This document shows positions 49,855 to 61,621 of a stretch of 64,000 bases of DNA, in pieces. The stretch is from assembly GCA_025677815.1 (NCBI GenBank), contig JAIXMP010000035.1:124001-188000 (forward strand), written 5' to 3'. Each line of letters starts with the position of its first letter. Position 1 is the first letter of the stretch. A program made the position numbers and the translations under genes. The notes beneath the pieces are model-generated. The model saw only the letters and a program-made list of their open reading frames with translations. It did not search any database and was not told the DNA's origin. Source of the stretch: Phascolomyces articulosus (Eukaryota; Mucoromycota; Mucoromycetes; Mucorales; Lichtheimiaceae).

Positions 49855-52800
49855 TTATCGAGTAATCTTCAAACGTCTGAGAGGATATCTCTTGGCAAAG
49901 AATTCTCGTACAGGACCCAAAACGAAGATACGTTCATAGACAAGACAAGCTACGACGTTACCCATGCAAAGACCCCAAAGTTTCCAACGGTATTCCCATG
50001 GCATAATATTGTGACCTTGAGGGGTATTGTATTGTTCAATATAGGTAGATGGGATGGGATAATTAAATTGGGCCAAGACTTCCTTGGTACCACAGTTGAT
50101 ACGGAACAAACAACCAAAGCGGTTGGTATCACCCAACATCCAATAAGAAACAATGGCCAAATACAAAGCCCAGAGAAAGATCAATGGATAGTTCTTGTAA
50201 ATAGGTTGACGGAATTTGTGACCAAAACTAAAGACGGCGGCATTGTTGATGAACATGAACAAGGTTACTAAGGCAAGTGTTTCACCTTCATAGTTGTCTG
50301 CCAATAACCACCATTTGGAAAGATCAGCAGCATTACTGTCGAATTCATTGCATCGGAACCAATCTAAAGGATAGAAATAATATAGTTGAGTATCAAAAGA
50401 GAAGGGATTGTTCGCATTTACATGTTACTCATAATATACCACTCATTTAGTTTTCCCTTCCAATAAACCCCGCATCCCAAAAAAAAATATTTACCTTGAC
50501 TGTAGAGGAATTTGAAAATACCGCTCAAGAACATCCAGTTAATAGCAACCAAACCTAAACATGAGGACATGGTTTGCCATCCAAGCAAACGAGCAGTAGG
50601 ACGTTCTTCATTCAACCTATCGGCTGCCTTGGATTGGGTAACAGCCCAAGTCAAGAAGACAGTGATGAACACATCAATGGCAATCCAAATGTATTGAGAC
50701 ATAGTAACAGAGAAGTAGAAAGTAAAGATTTTCATCATCATCATGACTTGACCGTACACTATAAAAGTTATACAATTATAAAGAGTCAGTAAAAAAAATG
50801 TATAGAAACACGTAATCAATCATGTACTAAATGTAATAAAATACTTACTGATAAGATACTTGTAACCGGTAATCGAAGTAGCAAGAGCAGCACGACCTTG
50901 GAGGAGTAATTCAACACAAGAACGAACACTACGAACACTAGTACTGAAGGGAGAGACAATAGAAGCTTCGGCATCAGACATGGCAATACCAACGTGAGCA
51001 GCACGCAAAGCACCACAATCGTTACCACCATCACCTGTCATGGCAGTAATGCCACGTTCCATATGAAGTTGAACACATTGGACCTTGCCAGTAGGGGTCA
51101 TACGAGCAAAAATACGAATGTCCAACAAATATTTACGAATCAAATCATTATCGACCAACCATTGGAAGGCCTTACCAGTAACAGCCAATTCCACAGGAGT
51201 ATGTTCCTTGTTCAAAAGATAATCATCCACATTGACATCCGAGAAAGTTTCAGGATCATCCACATCTTCCCAAACAAGACGATTGGTAGCCTTATCCAAA
51301 TCACCAAGCAAGATACGACTGTTGGGCAAAGCCATACCACATTGACGAGCAATAAAGACACCGGTCAAAGCAGTATCACCAGTAATCATAATGGTACGAG
51401 TAGCACCATTCTTAAGTTCAGCAATGTTTTCAGTAGTATCATCCTTAAGTTGATTCTTGAAAATAATAAGACCCATGAAATGAATTTCTTCTTCCATTTG
51501 ATCCCGAGTCCAGTTACGGAAAGCTTCCAAACCACCAATTTGTTCCAAATCAATTTCACGATGAGCCAAAGCAAGGACATAACAACCTTCACGAGCAAGA
51601 TCAGCAGTGGTCTTGTCATAATCGGTAGGTATAGAGGAGCTGTTGGATAAATCCTTGATCTTTTCATAAGCACCCTTGACAAAGATATGGACCTTTTGGG
51701 TATGAGTATCCAAGATGGCGACAGACATGGACATACGAGCATGGACGAATTCGAAACGCTTCAAGACATGAACAGGAGCATTGATGGAAGCAGTGGAAGG
51801 AGGAGACAAAATATCGACGACTTCATCACCCGATTCTTCCAATTTCCAACCAGACGAACGGAACATTTCAATATCGACAGGATTACCAATGAATTGACCG
51901 TTCAAGGTAGTGACAGCATGACAAGTAGCAAGACCAATTTGCATCAAACGAGGAACCTTGTCGACGGTATCCACATGAACATCAAATGTAGGAGCACCAG
52001 TCTTACCCTTGTTGGTTCGAGCTTCGACAACATTATGAAGATCAGCAACGGGTTGAGCACCATAAAAGTCAAGACCTTCACGAGTCAAAGTACCAGTCTT
52101 GTCAAAACAGAACAATTGGACTTTACCGGCCATCAAAATACGAGGAAGATCAACACAGAAAATGTTTTTGCTTCGAAGACGACCAGCAGAGACGGATTGA
52201 CCAATAACCAAAGCGGCAGGAAGCAAAGGAGAAATCAATTGAGCAATAGCAAACATAGCATACAACCAAGCACTGGTACCAGTAGCATAAAGCCAGATGG
52301 CCAAACCAAGACAAATGACACCACAGCACAAGAGAATCAAAATGGTAATCTTGATTTGTTCATTGAAAATAAAAGAGACAGGGGATGGGAAAAGAATCTT
52401 CTTGACCAATTCACCCTTATCAGTACCAGTACCGGTTTGAGTGGCCAAGGCCGTGACACGACCTCCTTGTTCGGTAGGTTGAGCTTGAGAAACAGTAGTA
52501 CCGCAAAAGATGGTGGAGATCTTGCTAGAACCCATACGGTCATAGGGAGTGTTATCATCAGTACGAAGAGGGAACTTTCGAATAGGAAGAGGTTCACCGG
52601 TCAATGAGGATTCGTCAACAACAATGTTACCGCTGAGGACAATACCATCACAAGGAACCACCTTGCCATCATCTACTTCGAAAACATCACCAGGAACAAG
52701 GTCTGATGTAGACATTTCTTGGAAGGTACCATCACGTAAGATATTGATCTTATCAGTGAATTCAGCCATTTTCTTGATACGACGTTCAGATCGAAGACGA

Positions 52801-55179
52801 ACAAACACCTTGACGAATGCAGATAAGAGAATGACAGCAGTATCAGCAACACCAACCTCCCCTATATATTTTTAAAAAAAAGCTATGCATTAGAAACCAT
52901 GGTTTTTTTCCCAATAACAATAGAAAAAATAATTAACAACAGGACACTTACAGTAGGCAAAGTAGTAAAAGAGCCAAAGAGCAGTAAATTGATAAGTATA
53001 AAAGAAGGAAGAGAATTCACGCAAGACAGCCATAGGTACATTGGGAACATAGACATTGATAAAGTTAGGACCAACAAGTTCTTCACGCTTATGAGCTTCT
53101 TCGGCGGTCAAACCATTCTTTTGTTCAGCTAATTCAGCATTGGTTTCACCCAACACAAATTCATGAGGAGTAAAGATTTGAGTTTCGGGATGATAGACAT
53201 AACGAGTACATTGGTACACAAAGTAACGAGCACCAGAACGAGTGGAACGCATAGCAGAGGTAGTAACAACCACATCAAGACCAAATGTACGACGACCCAA
53301 TTGTTCTAACCAACGAACAATATCAGTGAGTTTGTCACTTCGGTCTTGTAAGAAAATAGTGGCTATAATAATATGAAAGAAAATTTGTTACACGTTAGTA
53401 TATTAAAAGCCATTCAATGGATCAGAAAAAGGAATAGTATTGTACTCAACAACACAAGATATTGTCATACACTATAAAATAAAGTAAAAAAAAAACAGTA
53501 CTTACGAGGTTCATGCTTTTCAATTTGAACATAGTTGGCTTCAGCATAAGTACATTTGATACGGAAAAAGTTCATCAAACGATTCTTAAAGATGGACAAG
53601 CCAGCGAACCAGAAGAAGAAAATGTACCTTTAACCATTCCCATGAAAGTAGAGTGTTAGAATCATTGTTTGTGTGTGAAGTTTCACACAAAAAAAAAAAG
53701 GAAATGAACTGCACGATACCCAATATGGTATCGATGGAGTGTAACGCTTACCACATGCCGATAAAAGTACTGGATTGAACCAATTGGTTACCCTCGAAAA
53801 GAATATAATCTTGGTAATAATCCCAAGTAAGCATAATCATAAAGGCAATATTACCAATGGTTTGTATAATATACAAGCCAAAGCAAAACATGCCAAGGAA
53901 GTCACGCTTATAAGCTTTAATGACCATTTGTTCTTCAGGTTCCAATGATTCAGCAGATGAGGCTTTGATAGATTCTTTATCACCCTATATAAAATAAAAT
54001 ATCATTTTTTTGGTTCATGCATGTGTCACACATCGCATATAGCAAATAAAAAGAAAAGTCGATTTTTTCAATATTCTCTGTTCTTTCGTATAAATTACAC
54101 AACACATTTCCCGATCCATTCACACATAAACACAGTCATTTTTTTCTGTCTTTTTTTTAATAGTGTATTTACCGATTGACCAGCAACTTCAGGCTTCTTT
54201 TCATTACTTCCACTGCTTCCAGCGTCTTTCTTTTCATCAATGACTTCCACTCTTTCCATTTGTTGTTGACGAGCAATTTTGTTGAATTTAGACATGTTAT
54301 ACTAATATATAAAACAAGAATAAATCATGTTGAACCATTATTTCAAGCATCAATAAAAGAAATTTATTTCTTACCTTTTCAAAAGCGCGTTTATACAAAG
54401 TCCAGCCAACAAGCATAGCCACCAAAGAACCGTAAAAGGTATATAAGGCAATAAAAGCAGGTTCAGTAAAAGTCAAAGGTTTGCTAGGTTTAGGACAAGT
54501 GTTCCACATTAAAGAAGTAGGGTTATTAGACCATTCTTCTACGGAGGCGACAGGAATATTCAAATCATTGGCACAGGCTTCAGCTGTTTGATCAGTCAAA
54601 TTGGTAGCCAAAAACCGTTCGATATTGACACGTTGACCTTCTTTACAAGGATAAAGGTCACCTACAAGAGGGTCTTCAAATGTACAGGCACATTTCGAGG
54701 TTAAATCAGATGGACAGCTTTCTTGGCAAGAACCATCCACACACCACGTTTGACCTGGAGGACAGCTTGGACGAACAGGGGCAGGACAATCAGCAATATT
54801 TCTAGCACAAATTCTGGCACATGGGTATTGATTATAGGTGGGTAATAAACAACGATTGCCATGGACATCGTAACCATTCACTATAATAGAATGGAAGAAG
54901 TGCACGAGTGAGTGAAGTTATCCAATGTTATTTTAAGTGTGGATTTGCCAGAAAAAAAATCGTTTTTGGGTGGTACGGAGAAAGCGGAAGAAGGTGGAAA
55001 AAAAAAGATTTTTTTTTGTACAGAAAAAAAAAAGGTATCGTATATACGGATTGATTCAAAGATCATTTTATTATCGTTGATGATTTACCTTCGTTCCATG
55101 CGGGTGTTGCCTGTACAACAAATGGTAATGATACACCCAGAACGATGCAAAGCAACCTGGTGGTTAACCTAGATTGCAT
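49855..55179 (-). CDS. P5-type (P5B-like) transport ATPase with a Cys-rich N-terminal ectodomain
   Basis: Nine exons: 55179-55089, 54880-54375, 54301-54173, 53984-53752, 53627-53506, 53362-52952, 52861-50849, 50758-50495 and 50363-49855, giving 1,425 residues. A signal peptide (ending FVVQA) is followed by about 140 residues with 16 or so Cys (for example CPPGQTWCVDGSCQESCPS), then a membrane span. Next come a charged linker and the P-type core: DESSLTGEP (actuator, about residue 585), SPLLPAALVIG (membrane-site motif, about 709), CFDKTGTLT (phosphorylation Asp, about 751) and TGDGGNDCGAL (hinge, about 1107). NIFCVDLPRI between the last two membrane and phosphorylation motifs is P5-like, as is the context CGALRAAHVGIAMSDAEAS. 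P5B enzymes usually read PPALP at the membrane site; here the first Pro is Ser. P5B members export polyamines or act on lysosomal/vacuolar cations. The substrate here is unknown. Confidence 0.9.
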
Positions 55180-56160
55180 TTTGTATATTATATTGACAGT
55201 GTGTTTGTGTGTGTATGAAAAAAAAAAGAAGAAAAAGAAACCCACAAAAAAGGCGATCGTTTTCTTTCATTTTATATATATTAGCTACCGCGAAATTCAC
55301 GTTACACTAGGTTTCCTGCTTTCCTCTATGCTCTATATGGATCTCTGCGCTGTTTGAATTAGATAGAAACAAAAACTCTTTACTATGCCGCATAACTTGA
55401 CCTCCTTGGGTCTACTTCTACTCCTTAACTATATCTAATACATAGAAGTTACTTGGATTCAAAGTTATGTATGTGATGCATCCATTGTTTATGATTTAAC
55501 CACATGCATCTTATTTTTTTCTCAGTATAGTTTCTCCATGTGGCGTTATAATATATATTAGAACAAACTAATTCAGGTACCATGGAGTAATAGTATATGA
55601 GCAGAATCAAAAAAAAAAAATCGTAGTTTCAGAAATAGGTAGAAAATCTCAGCGCGATAAAACCACCCAAAAAAAGTTACACGTTAAAAAAAAATAAGAG
55701 AGAGAGAGTTAACAGCCGATCTGGAATATAAAAAAAAGTTGTGGTACAAAGTTTCCCACCTATACGTCATAATAAAGTGTTATGTTTTTCCCATTCAGCC
55801 GAAAAAAAGAAACAGAAACTCTCTCTATATGTATTTTCACATCATCATCATCATCATTATTTTAAAATGGCTTTTTTTTCGGTGACTATTGTAGTTTTAG
55901 TAATAAAAGTTACAAAAAGTTGTGGAAGTAAAAGTTGTGTAATTTACGCACTATCAATAAATTATTTTATTTTAGATAGAATTTAGGAATATATGGTTTA
56001 GTCGATTAAAAAAAATGATTTTCAAACTTTATATATCCATTCTTATAACCCTTGATTGTTACTGTATAGCTTGTAGTCCTATAATATAAATTAAAAAAAA
56101 AACTCAGATTTAAGAGAGGTAGCCAGACATACCTCTTTATCAGGGCTCTCTATAAAGGCT
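55180..56160. other. Upstream region of the P5 ATPase; no gene seen
   Basis: A T/C-rich leader on the coding strand (55200-55260) precedes AT-rich DNA with poly-A tracts and a GA repeat (55697-55710). No supported ORF. Confidence 0.55.
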
Positions 56161-56640
56161 CTATAAAGGTACCCAGAGCAAAAAAAAAAAATAGTGGCGG
56201 GAAATAGAGAGCATAAATAATAACAAACATTTCTTGAGATAGAGAATGCCGATAATAGAAAGGTACCGGAAGTATTCTTTATTTTTTTTATGATTTTTGA
56301 TTCTCAGTTTTCTGTCGATTTGTCCCCGACTTTTATGGGTCGAGCAGTTTAAGACGACCTGATCAACCTTTTTCTTTTCATCAAGAAACTCTTTTAACAA
56401 ACAACAAACCTTTTGAAAACCAATCATCGATTGTGGCGTCTCATTGATGAGAACGCCCCAATTCAATCTATTGTGTGCGTGTGAATGGATCAAACCATCC
56501 ACATAGTTCGTGTTAATTACTTTTCCATGCTTACACTTGGAACATTGATAGAACAACTGAAAGAAACTCTTTTTTTTTTTTCTCTTTTTCTTTCTTTCTT
56601 TCTGTTTGATCCATTTCAATCCAACTGCAGCACTCCGCCT
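56161..56640 (-). CDS. Unrecognised ORF with a CSKCKHGK zinc-knuckle-like segment
   Basis: A minus-strand frame is open for over 150 codons. The natural-looking part reads LFYQCSKCKHGKVI, then VDGLIHSHAHNRLNWGVLIN, QSMIGFQKVCCLLKEFLDEK, VDQVVLNCSTHKSRGQIDRK. It starts after a TTTCAG acceptor-like site at about 56560. An ATG-led short block (about 56657-56562, Lys/Glu-rich) could be its first exon, but the frame relation is unsure. The end (last about 40 residues) is hydrophobic low complexity and may be intron or UTR read-through. I do not recognise the protein. A relic or a small lineage-specific gene are equally possible. Confidence 0.35.
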   Translation of the reverse strand, partial: RRSAAVGLKWIKQKERKKKRKKKKSFFQLFYQCSKCKHGKVINTNYVDGLIHSHAHNRLNWGVLINETPQSMIGFQKVCCLLKEFLDEKKKVDQVVLNCSTHKSRGQIDRKLRIKNHKKNKEYFRYLSIIGILYLKKCLLLFMLSISRHYFFFLLWVPL

Positions 56641-59600
56641 TTTTCCTCTCCATGGCAATTTCTATTCTAATATAACGACAACCCAGCTCCAAAAAACGCA
56701 CAAACATTTTTGAATTAAGATGCGTTGTCTCTTTCTCTCTCTCTCCACGACCACCCCCGCTTTGCATCGGTCTTTTTCATGGGAAATGGCTTGTGATTTG
56801 CCCTCGGGTAAAGCGCCCGATTTTCCCCCGCGCATAATCCTATTCTACCAAGATGCACAGAAAAAAAAAAGAACTAATGCAAGTGATTGTTTGCAAACTA
56901 TGCCTATTATTGAATATATCTAGATATAAGTTAAAATAAACACAGCCACGATCTATTTACTACACAAATGTAAAATACTAAAAACCATAAAATGATGCGT
57001 GTGATCTTATAATAATTAGAAATGAGAGTTATCCAGATAAACTTTTTTGTAATACACATTCATTGAAACATAATAGTATAATCATGTAAATGCTTCAAAA
57101 GTGATCGATCTCTTCAAACATGGCCATTTACAGATGCCGAAGAATCGGACCCATCAAATAGCATTTGTAGAATCAGGCTATTTGTTATTCCTTTTTAATT
57201 CCCGCTAGAGTGTAGAACCAGAGTTACGTATTTTACTCCATTCATATCACACAAAGAAAAAAACTATAAAGACAAATTTGTATATAAAGTGAAAATCAAT
57301 TGGAAAGATGAGATTTTATCATTGTTCATTTATTTATTAGGAATGTCACCTGACTAAGTTATAAGATAGTTAGTACTTTATATTCTTAATATCTTATATA
57401 TATGTATTATAATACATTGAAGAGAGGACAATATAAAAATTCAATAAGTTTCACCTTTTTTTTTTTTTTTTTTTTGACAGCTGCATTTTCGAATAATTAA
57501 GAACTGGTATATTTTATTTCTAAATATCGAAAAATAGACTACTAAAATTGGTAATTAAGATATATATTATAATGCAACCCAATCTTTATAGTAAAATGAA
57601 CATCAGCTTATTCGTCGTTGTTTTGTTTGTTATGTAAGATCGATTGAATAAAATATAAAATACATTTTAGTTCCTAAATACTCACTAACTTACTAATAAT
57701 TTTATAACCATGACAGATTCAAAAAATAGTGTGCCACAAAGTGTAACCTGAAACTTTTTTTCTTCTTCTTTTTTCAATTCTAACTAATCATCTAATAGTA
57801 AAAAGAGATTCCAACTTTAATGGAAATAAATTAACTCATTTTTTGAAATCTTAAATTTTTATTAGAAATTGAAATTGACGATGATAAAGAATCTTTTTAC
57901 ATATACACATTAACATTTACTTCTTCTATATAATACTATGATATACAAAAAAAAAGTAGAATTACCAAAAAAACGGAGTCGTATGACTAACTCCACTTGT
58001 TCCTCATTTCAAAAATAAATAAATGTTAAACATGATATCATATGTGCTACATAATTTTATAATTATTTCCCGCTCCATCTTTCAAGAACCCACATTCCTG
58101 GCTCTTTACATTTGGGACCGCCCATCTCCAGAAAAAAAAGCCATTATGCTAGGAACCCCGGAGAAAAGCTATTTTTTTTTATTAAAGTAATAGAATACGA
58201 TCCATATGGTTTATCAATATAGAACTTGTTCTTATTAATATGTCAAATGAATCCAATATATAGATTTATAATAAGAAAGTAATGAAATTGATAATGGATG
58301 AATGTTCGATTTTACATTTACATAAAAAAAAATCATTATGAATTTTTTTTCTACGTGTGAGAATTCAAAATAGAAAAGAAAAAAATATTTTCATGGACGT
58401 ACAAGAACTTATTATAAAACACAAACACAACTTCCTTTACGGATGAAAAAAGATTTTATCCTCTATAAGCCGGTGTTGGAATTTAAGATGATAAAATACT
58501 AATCATCATACTGATCGTGGATAAAGCCCTTATTCGTCTTGGCATTTATATAAAAAAAAAGAAGGGAGAGATTGCGTAGGGAGATTATCAGAATACACCC
58601 GTGTCAATTCATAGAAAGGACTTTTGGCATATGTTATTTATTATTTTTTTTTGAAATAAGTTGGATAATAAAAATCTGATATATTTTTTCTTTTCCATGG
58701 TTTCCATAAAAGAACAAAATAATGTGAAAATCATGGAATATAAAAGTTATAGGATCTTAATTACTATTGAAAAAGGAATTCACGTCTTTATATGTATAAA
58801 GTTACTAATACTTTAGAGTGAGAACCACTTTAACGTTTTTAAAGAAGTGAGATTTTAATCACAAGCTTTTAAGAATTGGAAATTACACAAGATTATCCAT
58901 CTTTTCATACACTCCAAAATATAGTAACAGTGGAAATTCACATCTATTACATATCAAACTGTAATTTAATTACACAACCTTAAAATCATCATAAAATCAA
59001 AATTAACAAAACTAATGAAAAATAATACTATAGTTTATACCAGACGATGAGAAAACTATGTATCAGAAGATGGGGGAAGTGAGAGCCAGCATGATGTCGA
59101 TCCATAATAATCCCATTTTTCGTTTCTTGGTCAATGCACCCCCATAGTGGAGTCTTTTTTTTTATTGCGTAGAATAAAATAATTTGGCTCCTCCACTTTC
59201 TTCTTTTACGTAGATCATGGATAGTAAGAAGAATAGTAAGAGCAGTGTGTTGCATGCTTAATAAGTATGTTTATTTCTAGTCGAAAAGATGTAAGTTATC
59301 GTGATTCGCTAGGAAATCAAAGACAATATAACAGGTATATGCCTTTCTTTTTCATATTATACATCCTTTTTTCTTTTAATGATAATCAACAACGCTACGG
59401 ACTGTCAGGCAGCATAATATAAACGATATGTTCTCAACTAGGGGATAATGATGATGGTTACATCTTCCTTCTTTGGATTACATAAAATATGCTTGGAAAA
59501 TTATAATAAATAGCGCGTATCAACTTTAAACTTTATTGATATCTTTGTACGAACCATTTTATTTTTATTTGTCAATTAAGTTTGACTTCAAGATAACAAT

Positions 59601-60490
59601 TAAGAATGATATAAGTTGTGCCTCCTGGAACCTGCTTTCTCTTTATCTTTTTCCATGATGGTGACAATTCTTGACTTGATGTTTATGGTTATTTTGCTTT
59701 GTAATTCTTTTCCATAATTTCCTTATTTTTCCTATCACTCCTTATTATTTAGCCATCATTTTACATTCACATTTATGATATCATCAATTCTTCTAACCCA
59801 TTAAAAGTTACAATATTTAATAAATAGGGAAATAATGATTACGTATAAGTTGCCCATATAAAATGAATTCATGTATCATATTGATAAAATAAGAAATAAA
59901 ATATTTAATGCGTACTACCAATAAAAATGATCACAATGAACCATCATCAAGGAAGATAATAATAATGATATTATTACCAAAAAAAAGTATACTCCTTGTT
60001 GGTCGTGTTTCCTTCTTCTTCTGGATACTGCTACTCAATTATAGTCTAATATTGATTTTTTATTCCAGTGTATAGTAACTTATCTATTTATTTGTTTGTT
60101 TATTGACAAGTTTGAGACAAAATAATAATATGTATTATATTCAAACGATGCCTCCCTCCTCTTGTTGGTATGTAAGTGTTGATTATTTCCCATACATTGG
60201 GCTGAATTGTTACGTCAGTTTGGATTGCTGTTGTCATTTGTTTTATCATTGCATACAACTGGTGTTCAGTTGTAAACATTTTTTTTGGGTGGGGGGAGAT
60301 TGAGATATTTATTATGCATCATGTCATTCGGTTTTACTACTCGAAGAAGCAGGTGTTTTCAAATCATGCTAATGGTACTAAGATATTATAATATATGCAG
60401 GTTCTCTCTTTTTTTTTTATTTCTCGGCTCTATTTGAATTTCATAGTTATTTTTCTTTTTATCATTGTGAATAATAAGCAACTGGTACTC
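56641..60490. other. Gene-poor AT-rich interval
   Basis: GC rises briefly at 56740-56850 and 58065-58165. The rest is AT-rich with long T tracts (57456-57475). Minor ORFs are short and Ile/Lys/Phe-rich. No RNA gene was recognised. Confidence 0.5.
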
Positions 60491-60517
60491 TATATCAAAA
60501 CCATAAAAGATAATGCC

Positions 60518-61100
60518 TAACAACTATCGTTTCAGAAACGATTTTCTTCATGGTCCATACCGTGATAATGGATAACGAAGCAATGGAAGTTTTGCTGTCT
60601 TTTTGATGGCCCATGAAGTCAAGTATTACTGGATTGCCTTCTTTACTTTATGCGTCTATTGGGGTCTTTTATGTTCTTATGTTTTCAGATTATGCTGCTG
60701 GTGTACCGATACCGCACGATCGAGAAGCAGCTGTTGATACTACGTCAGCTGTTGCTACACTCTTATCATCCACAGGTGTAGAATGCGGAGAACAGCAACA
60801 GCAATAACAAACTGCAGGGTATCCACGTGCTGTAGCAATAATGCGTAGATGGGTTAGAAAAACCTCATATTGCTAGAACATATGTATGTAGAGTCTATTT
60901 TCTTTTTTGTCACTTTAAAAAACATAAACAACTATGCAATACTATTATAGTGTCGACTTAGTCGTGTAAGTGATGTACTCCGGGATTTAGCACTGTTATT
61001 ACTCTCTGCATTGGTACTGAATACTGTAGGTCGAGGTTTTACACGTTTTGTGATGATCCTTGCATGGTTTTATTTTTGTATTATTAAAACCATATGTTAT
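60518..61100 (+). pseudogene. Fragments resembling a multi-pass membrane protein
   Basis: Two plus-strand blocks have membrane-protein composition. At about 60518-60700 the frame reads NDFLHGPYRDNG, a TAA, then GSFAVFLMAHEVKYYW, IAFFTLCVYWGLLCSYVF. After an Ala/Thr-rich stretch in another frame (60690-60807, ending QQQQ and a stop), a block at about 60951-61080 reads RLSRVSDVLRDLALLLL, SALVLNTVGRGFTRFVMIL. Frames change between blocks and a stop interrupts the first, so it is likely a relic. The family is not recognised. Confidence 0.35.
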
Positions 61101-61621
61101 TGGATGTATTGTTCTATTTTTGAAACTAAAACAGAATTTATCGTGATGCTAGTTTTTTCGAATTCGGCGTCATCTGGTTCATATTTGAAGCCTCGCATGG
61201 ATTACATACTGCAAAATTTATTTAGGCTGTCATTTTTTATGATATTGCATTGGCCATTGGCACACTTGCATTTACCGAAGGTTTTCATGATATTCGCACA
61301 TAATCATGTTACTTATACATTAACCTTCATTAAATATCTATAGAAAAGATATTAATAGAGTCATAGAGTGCCTTGATATTTAATATATGTATATTATACG
61401 TATCTATCTACGTAACCATTCTTTATATACTTGTCATTGTTATAATACGTAATAAACACTTTTTTTTAAAGATTCATCAATTTTTTTGAGGGTAGCCATC
61501 AGAGAAAAAAAAAGAAATAAACGCAATGAGGATGATATAGTAAGATGTGGATTCTTTATTTTGCATCTTTATTATTATTATTATTATTTTGGTTCCTTAT
61601 TGGAATGCTTCTCCTTTTTTT
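61101..61621. other. 3' flank of IDH1; no gene seen
   Basis: AT-rich with TAT repeats (61375-61420) and an ATT microsatellite (61568-61588). It serves as the downstream region of the IDH1 gene. Confidence 0.55.

Noticed and set aside
50994..51650. Plus-strand 218-codon open frame
   Set aside because: Also a shadow of the ATPase exon; Ile/Thr/Ser-rich composition is typical of an antisense frame.
51687..52607. Plus-strand 306-codon open frame
   Set aside because: It is antisense to the large P5 ATPase exon, whose motifs (DKTGTLT, TGDGGND) prove the minus-strand frame.
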